DNA from: Promerops cafer
Lineage: Eukaryota > Chordata > Aves > Passeriformes > Nectariniidae
Assembly: GCA_013398275.1 (NCBI GenBank)
Contig: VZSE01005027.1
Coordinates: forward strand, 95,624 to 159,623
DNA length: 64,000 bases
Reading direction: 5' to 3'
The translations under genes and the position numbers were made by a program. The notes below the pieces were generated by a model that saw nothing but the letters and a program-made list of their open reading frames with translations, made no database searches and was not told where the DNA came from. Below, one piece after another: positions 45,000-56,364 of the stretch (its first letter is position 1; the number at the start of each line of letters is the position of its first letter).

Positions 45000-46257
45000 A
45001 GTGGAACATGTTGATTATCTTGAGTGCCATCATGCAGCATGTATAGGACAACCAGGGGATCAGGTCCAGCCACCATTAGTTTATGAGAGGCAGGTCCATC
45101 CTGAGCAACCCGATCTTGTTATGACAGCATGACTCGGTGAATGAGGGAAAGGCTGTTTAAGATAGTTATGTGTTTAAAATAACTACTTGGACTTTTGTGA
45201 AATTTTGATGCCGATAACCACAACATTCTCCTGAAAAAACTGACTACTCATTCCTTGGATGTGTGAACTGTTATCTGGATAAAAAACTTGCTGAATGTCT
45301 AAGCCCAGAGAGTGGTGGGGAATGGAGTTAAACTCATATGGTAGTTGGAACACCACAAGTGGTGCTTCCCAGGGCTCAGTATTGGACCTTTCCTGTTTAA
45401 TGTCTTTATCAATGATCTGGATGCGGGCATCATTGGCTGCATCCTCAGTAAGTTTGTAAATGATACCATGTTAGCTGGGAGTGTTGGTAGGCTCTACAGA
45501 GGGATATGGACAGGCTGGATCTATCATCCAAGGCCAATTTTATCAGGGTCCAAAAGGCCAAGTGCCCTGCACTTGGATCACATCAGCCCCATGCAATGGT
45601 ATGGGCTTGGGATAGAGTGGATGGAAAATTGATTGTTGGAAAAGGACCTGGGAGCACTGGTCAACAGGAGCAGAACATGAGCTGGCATGTGTCCAGGGGA
45701 CCAAGAAGGCCAATGGCCAGTGTGGCCAGCAGGACCCGGGCAGTGGTCACTCCCATGTACTCAGCACTGGTGAGGTCACACCTTGAGTACTGTGTTCAGT
45801 TTTGAGCCCCTGAGTACAGGAAAGACATTGAGTTGCTGGAGTATGTCCAGAGAAAGACAACAGAGCAGGTGAAGGATCTGGAGCAAAAGTCCTGTGAGGA
45901 GCAGCTGAGGGAGTTGGGGCTGTTTAGCCTGGAGAAAAGGAGGCTCAGGGGGTACCTTAGAACTCTCTACAGCTGCATGAAAGGATGTTATGGAGAAGTG
46001 GGTGTTGGTCTCATCTCCAAAATGACGAGTGATAGAACAAGCGGGAAAGGCACTCGAGTTGTCCCAGGGGAGGATTTGACTGGATAGCAGGAAAAACTTC
46101 TTCATGGAAAGGATTGCAAAGCACTAGAGCAGACTGTCAGGGAAAGTGGTTAAAAGCCCTGAAGGTATTTAAAACATGTCTAGATGGGACATTGAGGAAC
46201 ATGGTTTAGTGGTAGGATTGGCACTGTTCTGTTTTCAGTTGGACTCAATAAATATGA
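45000..46257 (+). mobile_element. CR1 LINE, about 1.25 kb, 5' truncated, sense
   Basis: This is the longest CR1 copy in the window. It runs from 'gccatcatgcagcatg' near 45026 and AGGACAACCAGGGGATCAGG near 45047, through the RT core, to the 3' tail TTTCAGTTGGACTCAATAAATATGATTCC. It is the subtype with AACATGGTTTAGTGGTAGGATTGG in the 3' UTR, shared with 14455 and 63650 and different from 16800 and 30024. Several small deletions and stops show it is dead. The coding remnant is described in the entry at 45187-46205. Confidence 0.94.
45187..46205 (+). pseudogene. CR1 ORF2 reverse-transcriptase remnant, frameshifted
   Basis: Translation in shifting frames follows the C-terminal part of CR1 ORF2. 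The YLDF motif is kept as YLDFCEIL near 45187. GPFLFNVFINDLDAG near 45385-45430 corresponds to the RT segment before the active site. The catalytic FADDT box reads FVNDT near 45455, so one of the two metal-binding aspartates is lost. SALVRSHLEYCVQF near 45765-45803 ends at a stop where the family has Trp. VQRKTTEQVKDLEQKSCEEQ and LFSLEKRRLRG follow near 45845-45955. At least two frameshifts and two stops separate these blocks. In a live CR1 this protein primes and copies the element's RNA at the target site; here it is inactive. Confidence 0.85.
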
Positions 46258-48635
46258 TTCCATATTAGAGAGCTAACATCTGTCCCGACTTTGGAATACC
46301 AAATAGCAATGTTTCCTATCTACTGTTTCCAGGTATGGCAGAGTAATGCAATACACTAGAAAAGAGCCTTTTTTGTCAAATTTTGCCCACTGATATCAAA
46401 GGAATTCTAGGTAAGCATATTTTATGTTTTGTTTTGGTAATTTCTAGGAGCTATGTCTAGATCTGAGGACCATATTCAAGCCTTAGGAACTCTGACTTAA
46501 AAAAAAAAAAAAAGGATTTTTTTTGAAGTCCAAACACTTGGAAAAAAGGTTCTCTCTAGTGATACATTATTCATGTATTACTAATAGGTGTTTTGACAGG
46601 TGGCATGTTGCTTGCAAAATAAACATCTTTTAAGGTAGAGCTTAAGATTTCTTCAGATTGTTAAATCTACACTTTTTCTAATTTATACATGGCAAAAAGG
46701 ACTAGTAGACCACTGCTTTACTGTAATCTTTTTATTGATGCTCCAGTTACTTTCCATCGAACTCAGTATAAGAAGAGGACAAATTTGATACAATATTTCT
46801 TTCATAAGGATTTCAAAACCAAGCTGTAATGTGCACTAGTATGAATTTAATATGCATGTTAGATGTTAGCTAGTGCAATTTTAACTACCTAGTAGACCAC
46901 AATTGGTAATTTTTTATTCCCAGTTCTTTCTTGGAGGGTAAATGTTCAGATTCTGAACAATTAACTTTTTGGGGAATCCAATTATAAAATTTCTGAATAT
47001 GGTCACATAAGCAAGCACCTTTGCTATTTAAATTTCCTTAGGATTTGCATTATGTAACATTATTTCTCAAACGCTAGACTTTTCACATTGTTTTATTTTC
47101 AAACCTAAGCTAAAATCTTTAGCCTAAATGTTATAAAAAACAAAATTGATATGTCTTAGGCCGAAAAAATGCTATCAATATCAAATTAACTTTTCAAATA
47201 TGAGGTAAACATGAAAGTATGGAACATTTAAGGATTTAAGTATCACATTCCAGTAGATCATTTAAACTCCCCCATGAAGCTATGTTAATCAGGAAGACCA
47301 TGACCATATTTAATAGTGAAAGATAGATTTCTGGATAGGATAATGAATCAGGAGATAGATAATGTGGTCTTGTGACTGAATTCAACAAAAGATTTAGGCA
47401 TCTGACTTTCAGAGCAGTCAGAACTCTTCAGTTGCTACTTCTTACCAATGTCATGTACATTTCCTGTGTACTACATTGTTGTATTGAAATTTTGTGAAGT
47501 TTTCTGCTTCTGGGCATCCTATAAATGTTGCAGGTTGAGTAACTCAACATAAAGTTCCTGTTTGCAACCATTTCACTGAGAGACTTTGCAGACCTGTTGG
47601 ATCCTCCGGGAACAAAACAATTGCTTTCGTTTAGAAGAATTATCTTGGATTTCAGCAAAATAAGCATTGGAACCTTCATTCAGAAATAGTTCAGTGCCAT
47701 GCTCTTGCAAAAAACCAAAATCAAAGCCACTTCTCAAGTCAGCACCAATGTAGAGAAGACTCCTGCTGATGTTACACCAGCATGCAGAAAAGAGGAATCT
47801 TGGTTGATGAATGGCATTGGGTCTGTCTTACCACTTCCTGAGTAAGTGTTCCAGTCAAGAGGTGTTTAATGTTAACCAGCCCTTCACTTGTCTGAAAATA
47901 AAAAAGTCTGTTATTGAATCTGTTTAGCTCCACTTGAACAACTGAATAGTGAATTTGAAAGAAGAGGGTGTGCCAGTGGTGGTGAGTAGTGATGAATTTA
48001 GCGATGAGTTCAGTCATATCTGAAGAATAACTGTGCCATCTAATAATTTATTGGCCCTGAAACTGTCTTGATTTTTAGATCTAGTGTTTATGGTACAGCA
48101 GACTCGAGATGCTGATGTAGTACTGTTAATAATTTTGCCTCCTTCTTACTTATTCTGTACTTTTTACAGTAAGGAATTTTCTGCTGTGTTTTACTGTTGT
48201 TTTTTGATTAGTTAGTAAAACATACAACAGTCGGGGAAGCCAGCAAATTGATATGGCACTCAACTGGAATTCTGACCTGGGTGGTAGCTGGGAAGGAATG
48301 AGATTGCTCTTCACCATCTGAAAGCTTACAACTGCTTCCGCACCTCCTGGAAGCCACAGAATTGTTATTTTGCAGAAACTTTCGATGGATCACAGAAAAC
48401 AAAGAAGGGTCCATTTCTGCTCAGCCAACATAGAAACATTAGAGATTAAATCAGTCTTTCTGCTTGATGTTGATAAGAACTTGAATCTTGAAGGGAATTT
48501 TGCTAGTAGGTGAGATCCTAATACAACATTTGAACTTCATCAGACACCTGGGGTTCACAAGACGCAAAAACTCAGAAACTGTGAGGAATGATCATACATG
48601 AATCAAAAACAGAAAACAAATGAATAGCTACCCCC

Positions 48636-48663
48636 GCAAAAAAAAAAACAAAAACAAAAAAAC
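48636..48663. repeat. A-rich tract with C interruptions
   Basis: Runs of A broken by single C residues form low-complexity sequence. Confidence 0.85.
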
Positions 48664-49675
48664 CACAAACCACCGATCTGTTTCAGGGGAAGATTGTGCA
48701 GAAATTGGTAAAGAAACACAGATATTGAACTCGTGAATAAGTCTTACAAGTTAATTAATACCAGATGTTTTTAATCATTTATCCTGTTTTCTCTTTTTTT
48801 GAAAGTAAAAATCATATATACCCCAGGCATACTCCCAAGAAATAAATACAATTTTCCATCATGAATATTATGACATTAAGCACTTGAAGATCTGAAAATT
48901 CTGAAGCAAGAAGTATGTTGGCTACTTTACTCCTTTACTTTACTCATTGTTAGTACACAATATCAAAGAAATAATATATATATGGGAAGTCCTTGATCCA
49001 TTTTTTCTCCATCAGAATGAAGTAACTGCAAAGTGCATATTAACTTGTCAAAAGTCAAGAAAGTCTAGGAATGCCTTCTGAAATAAAAGAGTTTTTTAAA
49101 ACCAAACAATCCATACTTCAGAGGATGTATGAATCACAAAGTTGTTTGTTTTGTACAGCACGTTCACAGCCTATTACTTTACTTTTCCATTTTGTTAAAT
49201 ATAAAATTTCACACATTGTTTCCCACAGAGAAAAAATAATATGCAATATGACTGAGTTAATGCAGGTGAATACAAATGAATTCTCAGAGTTTGCCTGTTT
49301 CTGAATTGCCCAGTATCTTGAAAAAATGTGAAGTTCTATGTAGGTCTTATTAAATAAGATAGTTAACAAACTGGATATGTATTGTATACTACTCTATTTT
49401 CAGGCTAAAATCTGAAGCTGCAGATAACTTAGGCAAAGCTGAGGGAAGCTACCCAGTTATACATATAGGCATTGCAAAAATAGCACACAGTAATTTATTA
49501 CAGTTCCCATTATTGGCCCTAAACACTTGGCAAATCATATCAAAATCATGGAACTCCTAGGTGTTTGAAGTTTTTACTACAAAAAAAAAATAGCTAAACT
49601 TATCATATTAGCTAAATTTTTAAGGAATTGTTTGTTTTTCTTACTATTCCATCCCTGGACAGTAGAAATAGAATC

Positions 49676-49740
49676 CTTGTAGTACTTAAGGTTGATCTGT
49701 AGTATGTTGTTCTGTAGTATGTATGTAGCATGTAGTATTC
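49676..49740. repeat. Degenerate TGTAGTATG repeat
   Basis: TGTAGTA-type units recur about five times (CTTGTAGTAC, CTGTAGTATG twice, GTATGTAGCATGTAGTATTC) with irregular spacing. Confidence 0.6.
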
Positions 49741-52700
49741 CATATGTTATTTCTGACAAAAAATAATTATTGTGTACATGATTTTACACCGAAACATTCT
49801 CTCCCAACTTTCTGCTTGATTGTGCAAAACTCATCGTTATTAATGAACATAAATTGAATCAAAATAGAGAATGATTTGCAGTAGAATACTTGATATTGAA
49901 GCCTACATTGTGAAAATTAGGGAAATTTTAAAAAGAAACAATTACCAATGTATTGAAAGAGCCATTGGAAAAAAAAAATACTTTCTAGAACATTTCCATA
50001 GAGAAAAGAAAAACAGCAGATTTCTTAGAAAAGTTACATTTGGCAGCTGGATTTATTATCTGCACGTTACTAAGCAAGAGGACTTTTCTGAACCAAGTGT
50101 ACTCAGAAAGGGTATCCTGTAGAGCAGTGCTTAGTGTTACTAATGACAAGAAATTTAGGGCAAGAAATAAATCTGGGTTATCAACAGAGCATATGGTGTT
50201 TTGGTACATCTATTTCATCTCTTATATTGTCAGTTGTTCAAAACATAAGACAGATTGCTGTAAGGTCAGATTTTGTTCCCATTAAAATGTGAATAGAGAA
50301 TAGAGTCAGACACAAGTAGGCATGAGGCCTATGCTGAAAGATCTCTGTTTCCTTTTGTGTGACAGGAAAACTTGTAGTTTTCAAAACTAAACTTACAGCA
50401 GGAAGTCCATGCTGAAGATTGCATTTTCTTCTCCGCTTGTTCTTGGTGAAGAAGATGCTCATATATCGTTTCTAAGGAAGACAGTGAATTCATGTATGTA
50501 CTGTAAAACCTCCAGAAAGCATAAGGAAAGGGTAATTGAAACCCACCTTCACGGTCTGAGCTAAAGCACAGGAACAAAAAAGAGATGTGGGAGGCTTTTT
50601 GTAATGAGACAGGGTTCAGCTGAAGAGAATTGTTTCAAATGTTTTCTTCCCACATCCAGTCTTTTAATGAAAGACCCCCCCTTTAATTTTACTCCACAGA
50701 ATTTCCTGTACTCTTAGACACACCATCATGATTTGTACAAATAGAGCCTGTTCATTAAGCAAAGGAGAGAACTGCACACCCAAAGTAACTTTCTTCGAAT
50801 TTTAAAAGAAGCCATGCAAATTAAGATAAAGCAGGAATTCTGCTACCCTTTAGTTGGTTTGTGCAAAATTATTTTTAGCATGATTGTCCTGCAAATAACC
50901 AAGATGCCTCTGGGTTGTATGTGGGGGTTGATTATTGCCACATGTGAACAGCCGAGAGCAATTAAGAGCCAACTCAGTATTAGTAAAGCAGCCTTTGCAA
51001 GAGCACTCTATTTGTTTGTTACCAGCCCATAAAAATCTTTCTCATCATGACCACCAGACACAAGCACAGAAGCCCAAAGGGATATATTATTCTATTGATG
51101 TAGTAATAAAAATAAAATGTCCAGTAATCATAACTGTTGCAATGTTTCTGTCAGCAAAATCGTCCATTTTGGAAAAGACTGTGTACATTTTACAGTAATT
51201 CTGAAGGCTTCATCATGCCAGTGGACCCCCAGAAGTGGCAACTTCTAGGTTTTTGCAACACAGACAAGTTCTTCTCTGTCAAAAGACAAAGTAAGTAAGA
51301 GGAATGATAGAATGAAAGAAAAAGAAATATTAAAATGGCCCCTGGGATAAACAGGACATGTTCAGAGCATTTTTTTTTACCATTTTCTTCTAGAATTCTG
51401 ACAATTCTAGGAGAAAATTACCACAAATTCAGATGTATCTATCCAGCTGTAGCTAATCTGTTAGCTTCAGGTCTTTGCATGTACTGCAACCACAATGAAC
51501 CATAGACTTTCTACTTCCAGTTAAAGAGGTCCCCAGTCAAAGGAGTTCTGAGATAGCTCCAAATGGCCAGACAATAATCTCTATGATGTTACACTCATGG
51601 CACTGAGATTTTACTATGTTCTAATGGAATTTTATTGGAAGTTCAGGTTACCTTTTACAATATGGAGAAAAATTATTATCTTTGCTTCTCTAGCAACATG
51701 CTATTTGATGTTCAGGAATAATATCTTGGTTTACTACTCGTGCTGTGATGAAAATAACCAATATAAACTGATCTGTTTGTCCTAGTCATGCACACACTAC
51801 TCTGGATTTTTGTCACAAAATTATATTTTGCCCAAAATGTGGGGTTACTTTGTGTGTTTCTCAAAATAGCACATTGCAATTTTGCAGTGACCAGAAGTCT
51901 CCAGCATATGTATTCATATCGTGCAATAAAGACATAGGGCTAGAAGTCAAAAAGCAGACACCTTACACTTTATCAGTGTAACACTTAGGATATTAGCAGG
52001 TCAGCACTGGGTGTCTGTCCAGATACTTACGAACTACAAATCATAAGCTTATAGGCCTAAACACTGGAATACTCTGAACTAATTTTTTTCTGACCTTGCA
52101 GTTTCCTCACTGAAAGGAAGGACAACAAAGCTGCATAAAATAAGTAGTGTAATAATGCTTGGTATATTGTTAAGCAATTCTTATTGACTCAAGTTCAACA
52201 ATACTTACTTCTAAGCACTGAGCGGTATCTAAATTCATGCTTTGCTGGGACAAAGAATTGCTCTTAAGTTATGCGTGAGCTCAGTTTCCATTCCAGAGTA
52301 TGATAAAAATTTAAGATACAACTGAAGGAGACATTTTTTGTGAAATTCAGAAGTGGAGTCTCCGGACAATGTAAATTAAGAGTTGCTACAAATTCTCATG
52401 TCAATCTCTTGCTCTGAGATCATACTGTGGAGCACAGAAGACAAATCTCCTGGCTTCAGAAACAAGCATTTGAGATGGCTGAGAAGAAAATATTATTTTC
52501 TGCAAAACCCAAAACTTATTTAAAACTTTATTGTCTTAAAATGTCATAAGCTGAACCAAAAACTGCTATTAAATCTTTTGTAGTGTTCAAGTTTCCTGGT
52601 TACTAATAATGTAATTTTGTTTTAAAGGTGAATTGCTGATCTGCAGGTAAAGAACACAGATGTCTGTGTGTTGACTTACTTTACTGATCCTTATAAGGAA

Positions 52701-55255
52701 CTTGATTTAGTGGGGCAGGGATTGGAGTTTGAATTTGTAATGTTTCATAATTGTGAAATGCAACATTGCTTACCTCTGTCTGTATAAGAGTTGTGTCTTA
52801 GTTGCTAAGAGTTTATTTATCCACCCTGAGGTGGTAGTTCTGGATGAACAATCATGGGTTTACATAGGCTAAAAATCTGCTTCTAAATCTTATCCTGAGA
52901 AATCCTTTGTCTTCTGCTGAAAACCAAGAAGCTTCAAATACAGTTTTGGAAAGGTAAAAGAAGAACAGCAGATCTGTGGCACTTGAAGCCAGCTGAGAAG
53001 GTGGCCCCAGACCAAGGAATTCCATCACGCAGAGATGGTATCTGTTATCTACTGTGTGATTTAAGGAAACATCTCTAAGCTTTTGTCTATCCAGTAAATT
53101 TTTACAGGTCAGCACCTTCAAGCATATGGACATAGGACACAAATCCCCATTGTGTACTTGAAAAAGTTTTCAATGTCATGAAACACTCAGCTGTTGAAAT
53201 AAGATTACTCTCCAAGAAAGTTACCTCAACAGAATGGATATCCAATAATACATTATATTAGCAGTTCAAAACTGAATGTGATGGATTAGAATTATTGAGC
53301 TCTTTTTAATATTTTATTTTTATTATTATTGCCATAATTACAGGTTACCTTACTAGTCAGTCAACACGGAAGGGAAATAGATCACTTGCAATGTACACCA
53401 TGCAATCTCTAGGGAATCAGTATGACTCCAATTTATAAAAATAATTTTTATAAAGCATCCTTTCCCAGCTTACTTCTTTAAGAAATCTGAGACCAGATCA
53501 CTTTTAAGTGGTGGCAGTGTTCACCATGCTTTTGCATGGATTTTTTGAGGAGGGAAATTTCAACTTGATATGATGTATGACATTAACTACAGAATACAGT
53601 GACATTTTGCTGATCTTTTTGTCAGGGAACTGAATAATAGTGAAAAAAAATAAGTGAAGTTGGAGAGCATTTCACGCACTGCACATAAAATATATGGAAT
53701 TACAATGACCCTTCAGTGGTCAGCTCCCTAAAACAGCCCAGCAAAGCATATCACAGCACACACTCTGAAGTCATTACCTTATGGATGTCTAGCAGCATAC
53801 ACTTTATTTGAACACCATCTCTTGCTGAAGAAGATTTTAATTAAAGCGCTATTTATGCATTCTGTATTATAAAATTAGTTGTTCTTAAAGTAATATGTAT
53901 AAAATTCAATTACTATATATAGCATCTTATGACATGGATTTGAATGTATTTTCCTTTGTGTGCAACATTAATCTGGGTTGTCAGAAGGACTTGTCTTTTG
54001 TTCTGTCGTACTGGGGGGAAAAATAGAATGTATAAGAGAGGTTGCCAAAGGTGGAAGGATTGAAGGACAATATAATACAAAATTAAATGTATTTATTTGA
54101 GAAAAAGAAACCCCACTCCTTTGTCAAAAATATATTTAGTAGAATGACTTATAAATACTGCACATACTTTGTATCAGTCAGACACTGCTGACAAAAGCTT
54201 ACTTTTTCTCAATGTCCCAATCTGTGAAACAAGTGCTTATGGAACAGATAACACTCCCCTGCCCCATTAGACACCAATAAAGTATTTAAATTCTCTGGCT
54301 GCATATATGATGTAGATGTGCTCTCAGTTTTATCTGTGAAGCCTGTCATATCTGAGCAGAGGAATGAAGAATGAACAATGCAAAAGTGAACCGTGCAACC
54401 CAGATGGGAGCAAGATTAGATGGGTTTTTATGAGTTACTGTGCTATAAGAAGACAAAGGAGCAAATCCACTAGGGCTTATGCTTCAGAACTGTAATCTCT
54501 CAAGGAAAACAGTATGCAAAAAATTATAATCTTAAAGTCTTAACAACATTCAGCCAGAAATCATGGTAGCAGTGAAAGAGTTCAACTTTAAAGCAAATGA
54601 TCTATCTCCTGAGTGTGATAAAATCTATTGGTGCTTCAGGAATTAGTTCTCAGCCTCCTTACAGCTGTTCTTTAACCAAGGTCTCAAGCCCTTTAAAAGT
54701 GCAATGAAAATGCTGCTTTAGTGACTTATATAAGTTTTCTTCTCTTTCATTATTTCTTCCAGATGAGACAATAAATATTCTTCAAAGTTACTCTGGTTCT
54801 TCAGGGATTCAGTTCAGATAAAACAGCAATCAACCTGAAATTTGTCACCCTCTCAAATTAAATCTGTATTGCTCTGTATTAAATTCATATGTGGTTAACA
54901 TTGTGTTGAATCTTGTTGGATAGAAGAGCATCTGGGTGTTGGGCACCATATTATCACAAAAATTACTGCAAACACTCTGGATTAAAACTCAGCAATTATG
55001 CTTCAGGACCTGAACTGGGCTTGCATAAGCCAAAATATCTAATTCAATGAGTGCAGTTACAGTCTCTTCAATGACTTTAACAACAATATACAAGCAAAGT
55101 CCTAGTGTTGAAAACTGCAGTGATGAGGCAGAGCCCAGTTCTTTCCAACTTCCAGGGAGAGTACCTACATTTTTAGTTCCTAACAGGTCTGTCTGCACAT
55201 CTGAAGTACCAAGATAAATGTTCTAAATGAGAGAAAATAGTTATCAGTGTGTTAT

Positions 55256-55260
55256 GATGA
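55256..55260. repeat. Left target site duplication GATGA
   Basis: It directly precedes the LTR and is identical to 56360-56364. Confidence 0.9.
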
Positions 55261-56359
55261 TGTATTGGGTTTGCATGATCTGGTTGCAGGGGGGCCACAG
55301 AGGTGGCTTCTGTGAGAAGCTTCTAGAAGCTTCCCCAGTGTCAGGTAGAGCCAATCCCTGGAAGCTTCAAAGATGGACATGCCACTGGCCAAAGCTGGGC
55401 CAATTAGAAATGGTGCCAGTGTCTCTGTGATAAATCACAGATGTCTCTGTGATTTAGAAGAAATCAAAACAAAGGTTGAGGCACAGTTCTCATTGTGGCC
55501 AGAGAAGAGCAGAATGAGAACATGTGGGATGAATAACTCTGCAGACACCAAGGTCAGTGAAGAAGGAGGGGAGGAGGTGCTCCAGGCACAGGAGCTGAGA
55601 TTTCCCCGCCCTCTGTGGTGCAGACCATGGTGATGCAGCTGTGCCACTGCAGCCCATGGAGAATCACAGGGATGCAGAGGTACACCTGCAGCTCATGGAG
55701 GAGCCTCATGCTGGAGCAGGTGGACACCTGAGAGGAGGCTGTGATCCTGTGGGAGACCCATGGAGAGAGAGCCTTTCTCCCAGGCTGGAGCAGCCTGTCC
55801 TTGAAGGACTGGACTCTGTGGAAGAGTGACCCATGCCGCTGCAGTTATAGGCGGGCTGTTGCCCATGGGATGGACTCACATTGCAGCAGTTCACAGACAG
55901 CTGTTGCTTGTGAGAATGGAGCCATGTCAGAGAAGTTCATGGAGAACTGTGTCCCATGGGAGGGACCTCATGGTGCAGCAGGCAAACAACTCTTCCCCTC
56001 GAGCAGTGGGATGAAGCCACAGGTGCTGGACTGACCATAACCCTCATTCTCTGTTTCCTTGTGCTGCCGAGGTAGGAGGTAGTGCTGGAAGGAAGGAGGG
56101 GTGTGGGGAAGGTGTTTTTGAGGTCTTATTTTTCTTCTCATTATCCTGCTCTGATTTTGTTTGTAATAAATTAACTTTATATCTCTAATTAGAACCTGTT
56201 TTGCTCATGATAGTATTTAATGAGTGATCTCTCTTCTGGTCCTTATCTCTACTCATAAACCCTTCATTAAATTTTTTCTCCTCTGTCCAGCTGCAGAGAG
56301 GGGAGTGAGCGAGTGGATTTCATGGGTGCCTGGTATCTGGCCAGTCTCAACCCATGGCA
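55261..56359 (+). mobile_element. Complete solo ERV LTR, perfect 5-bp TSD
   Basis: It starts TGTATTGGGTTTGCATGA and ends CTCAACCCATGGCA, 1099 bp. GATGA stands on both sides (55256-55260 and 56360-56364), a perfect target duplication that fixes both ends. The poly(A) signal AATAAA is at 56165-56170, so it is plus-strand. The central part contains repeated 'GCAGCCCATGGAG'-like and 'GACCCATGG' units, as in the 41404 copy. There is no proviral interior. Where the 41404 relative has a TATA-like AGATTTAAGAAG near 41585, this copy has a local duplication of CTCTGTGAT around an inverted repeat (55425-55440). Open frames across 55373-56034 are chance frames in the LTR. Confidence 0.93.
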
Positions 56360-56364
56360 GATGA
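56360..56364. repeat. Right target site duplication GATGA
   Basis: It directly follows the terminal CA of the LTR. Confidence 0.9.

Larger units (their letters stand above)
46258..55260. other. 9 kb of unique AT-rich sequence without recognised genes
   Basis: I found no transposon end, CR1 match or defensible exon. Poly-A runs lie at 46500-46513 and in an A/C tract at 48636-48663. A degenerate TGTAGTATG repeat lies at 49676-49740. Three separate minus-strand frames between 47428 and 48414 were considered as a broken gene and rejected. The AT-rich block near 53835-53950 is plain unique sequence to me. Confidence 0.5.

Noticed and set aside
47428..48414. Three successive minus-strand frames as a decayed gene
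   Set aside because: The frames differ, the translations show no recognisable family, and intervening sequence lacks clear splice signals. Chance is the simpler reading.
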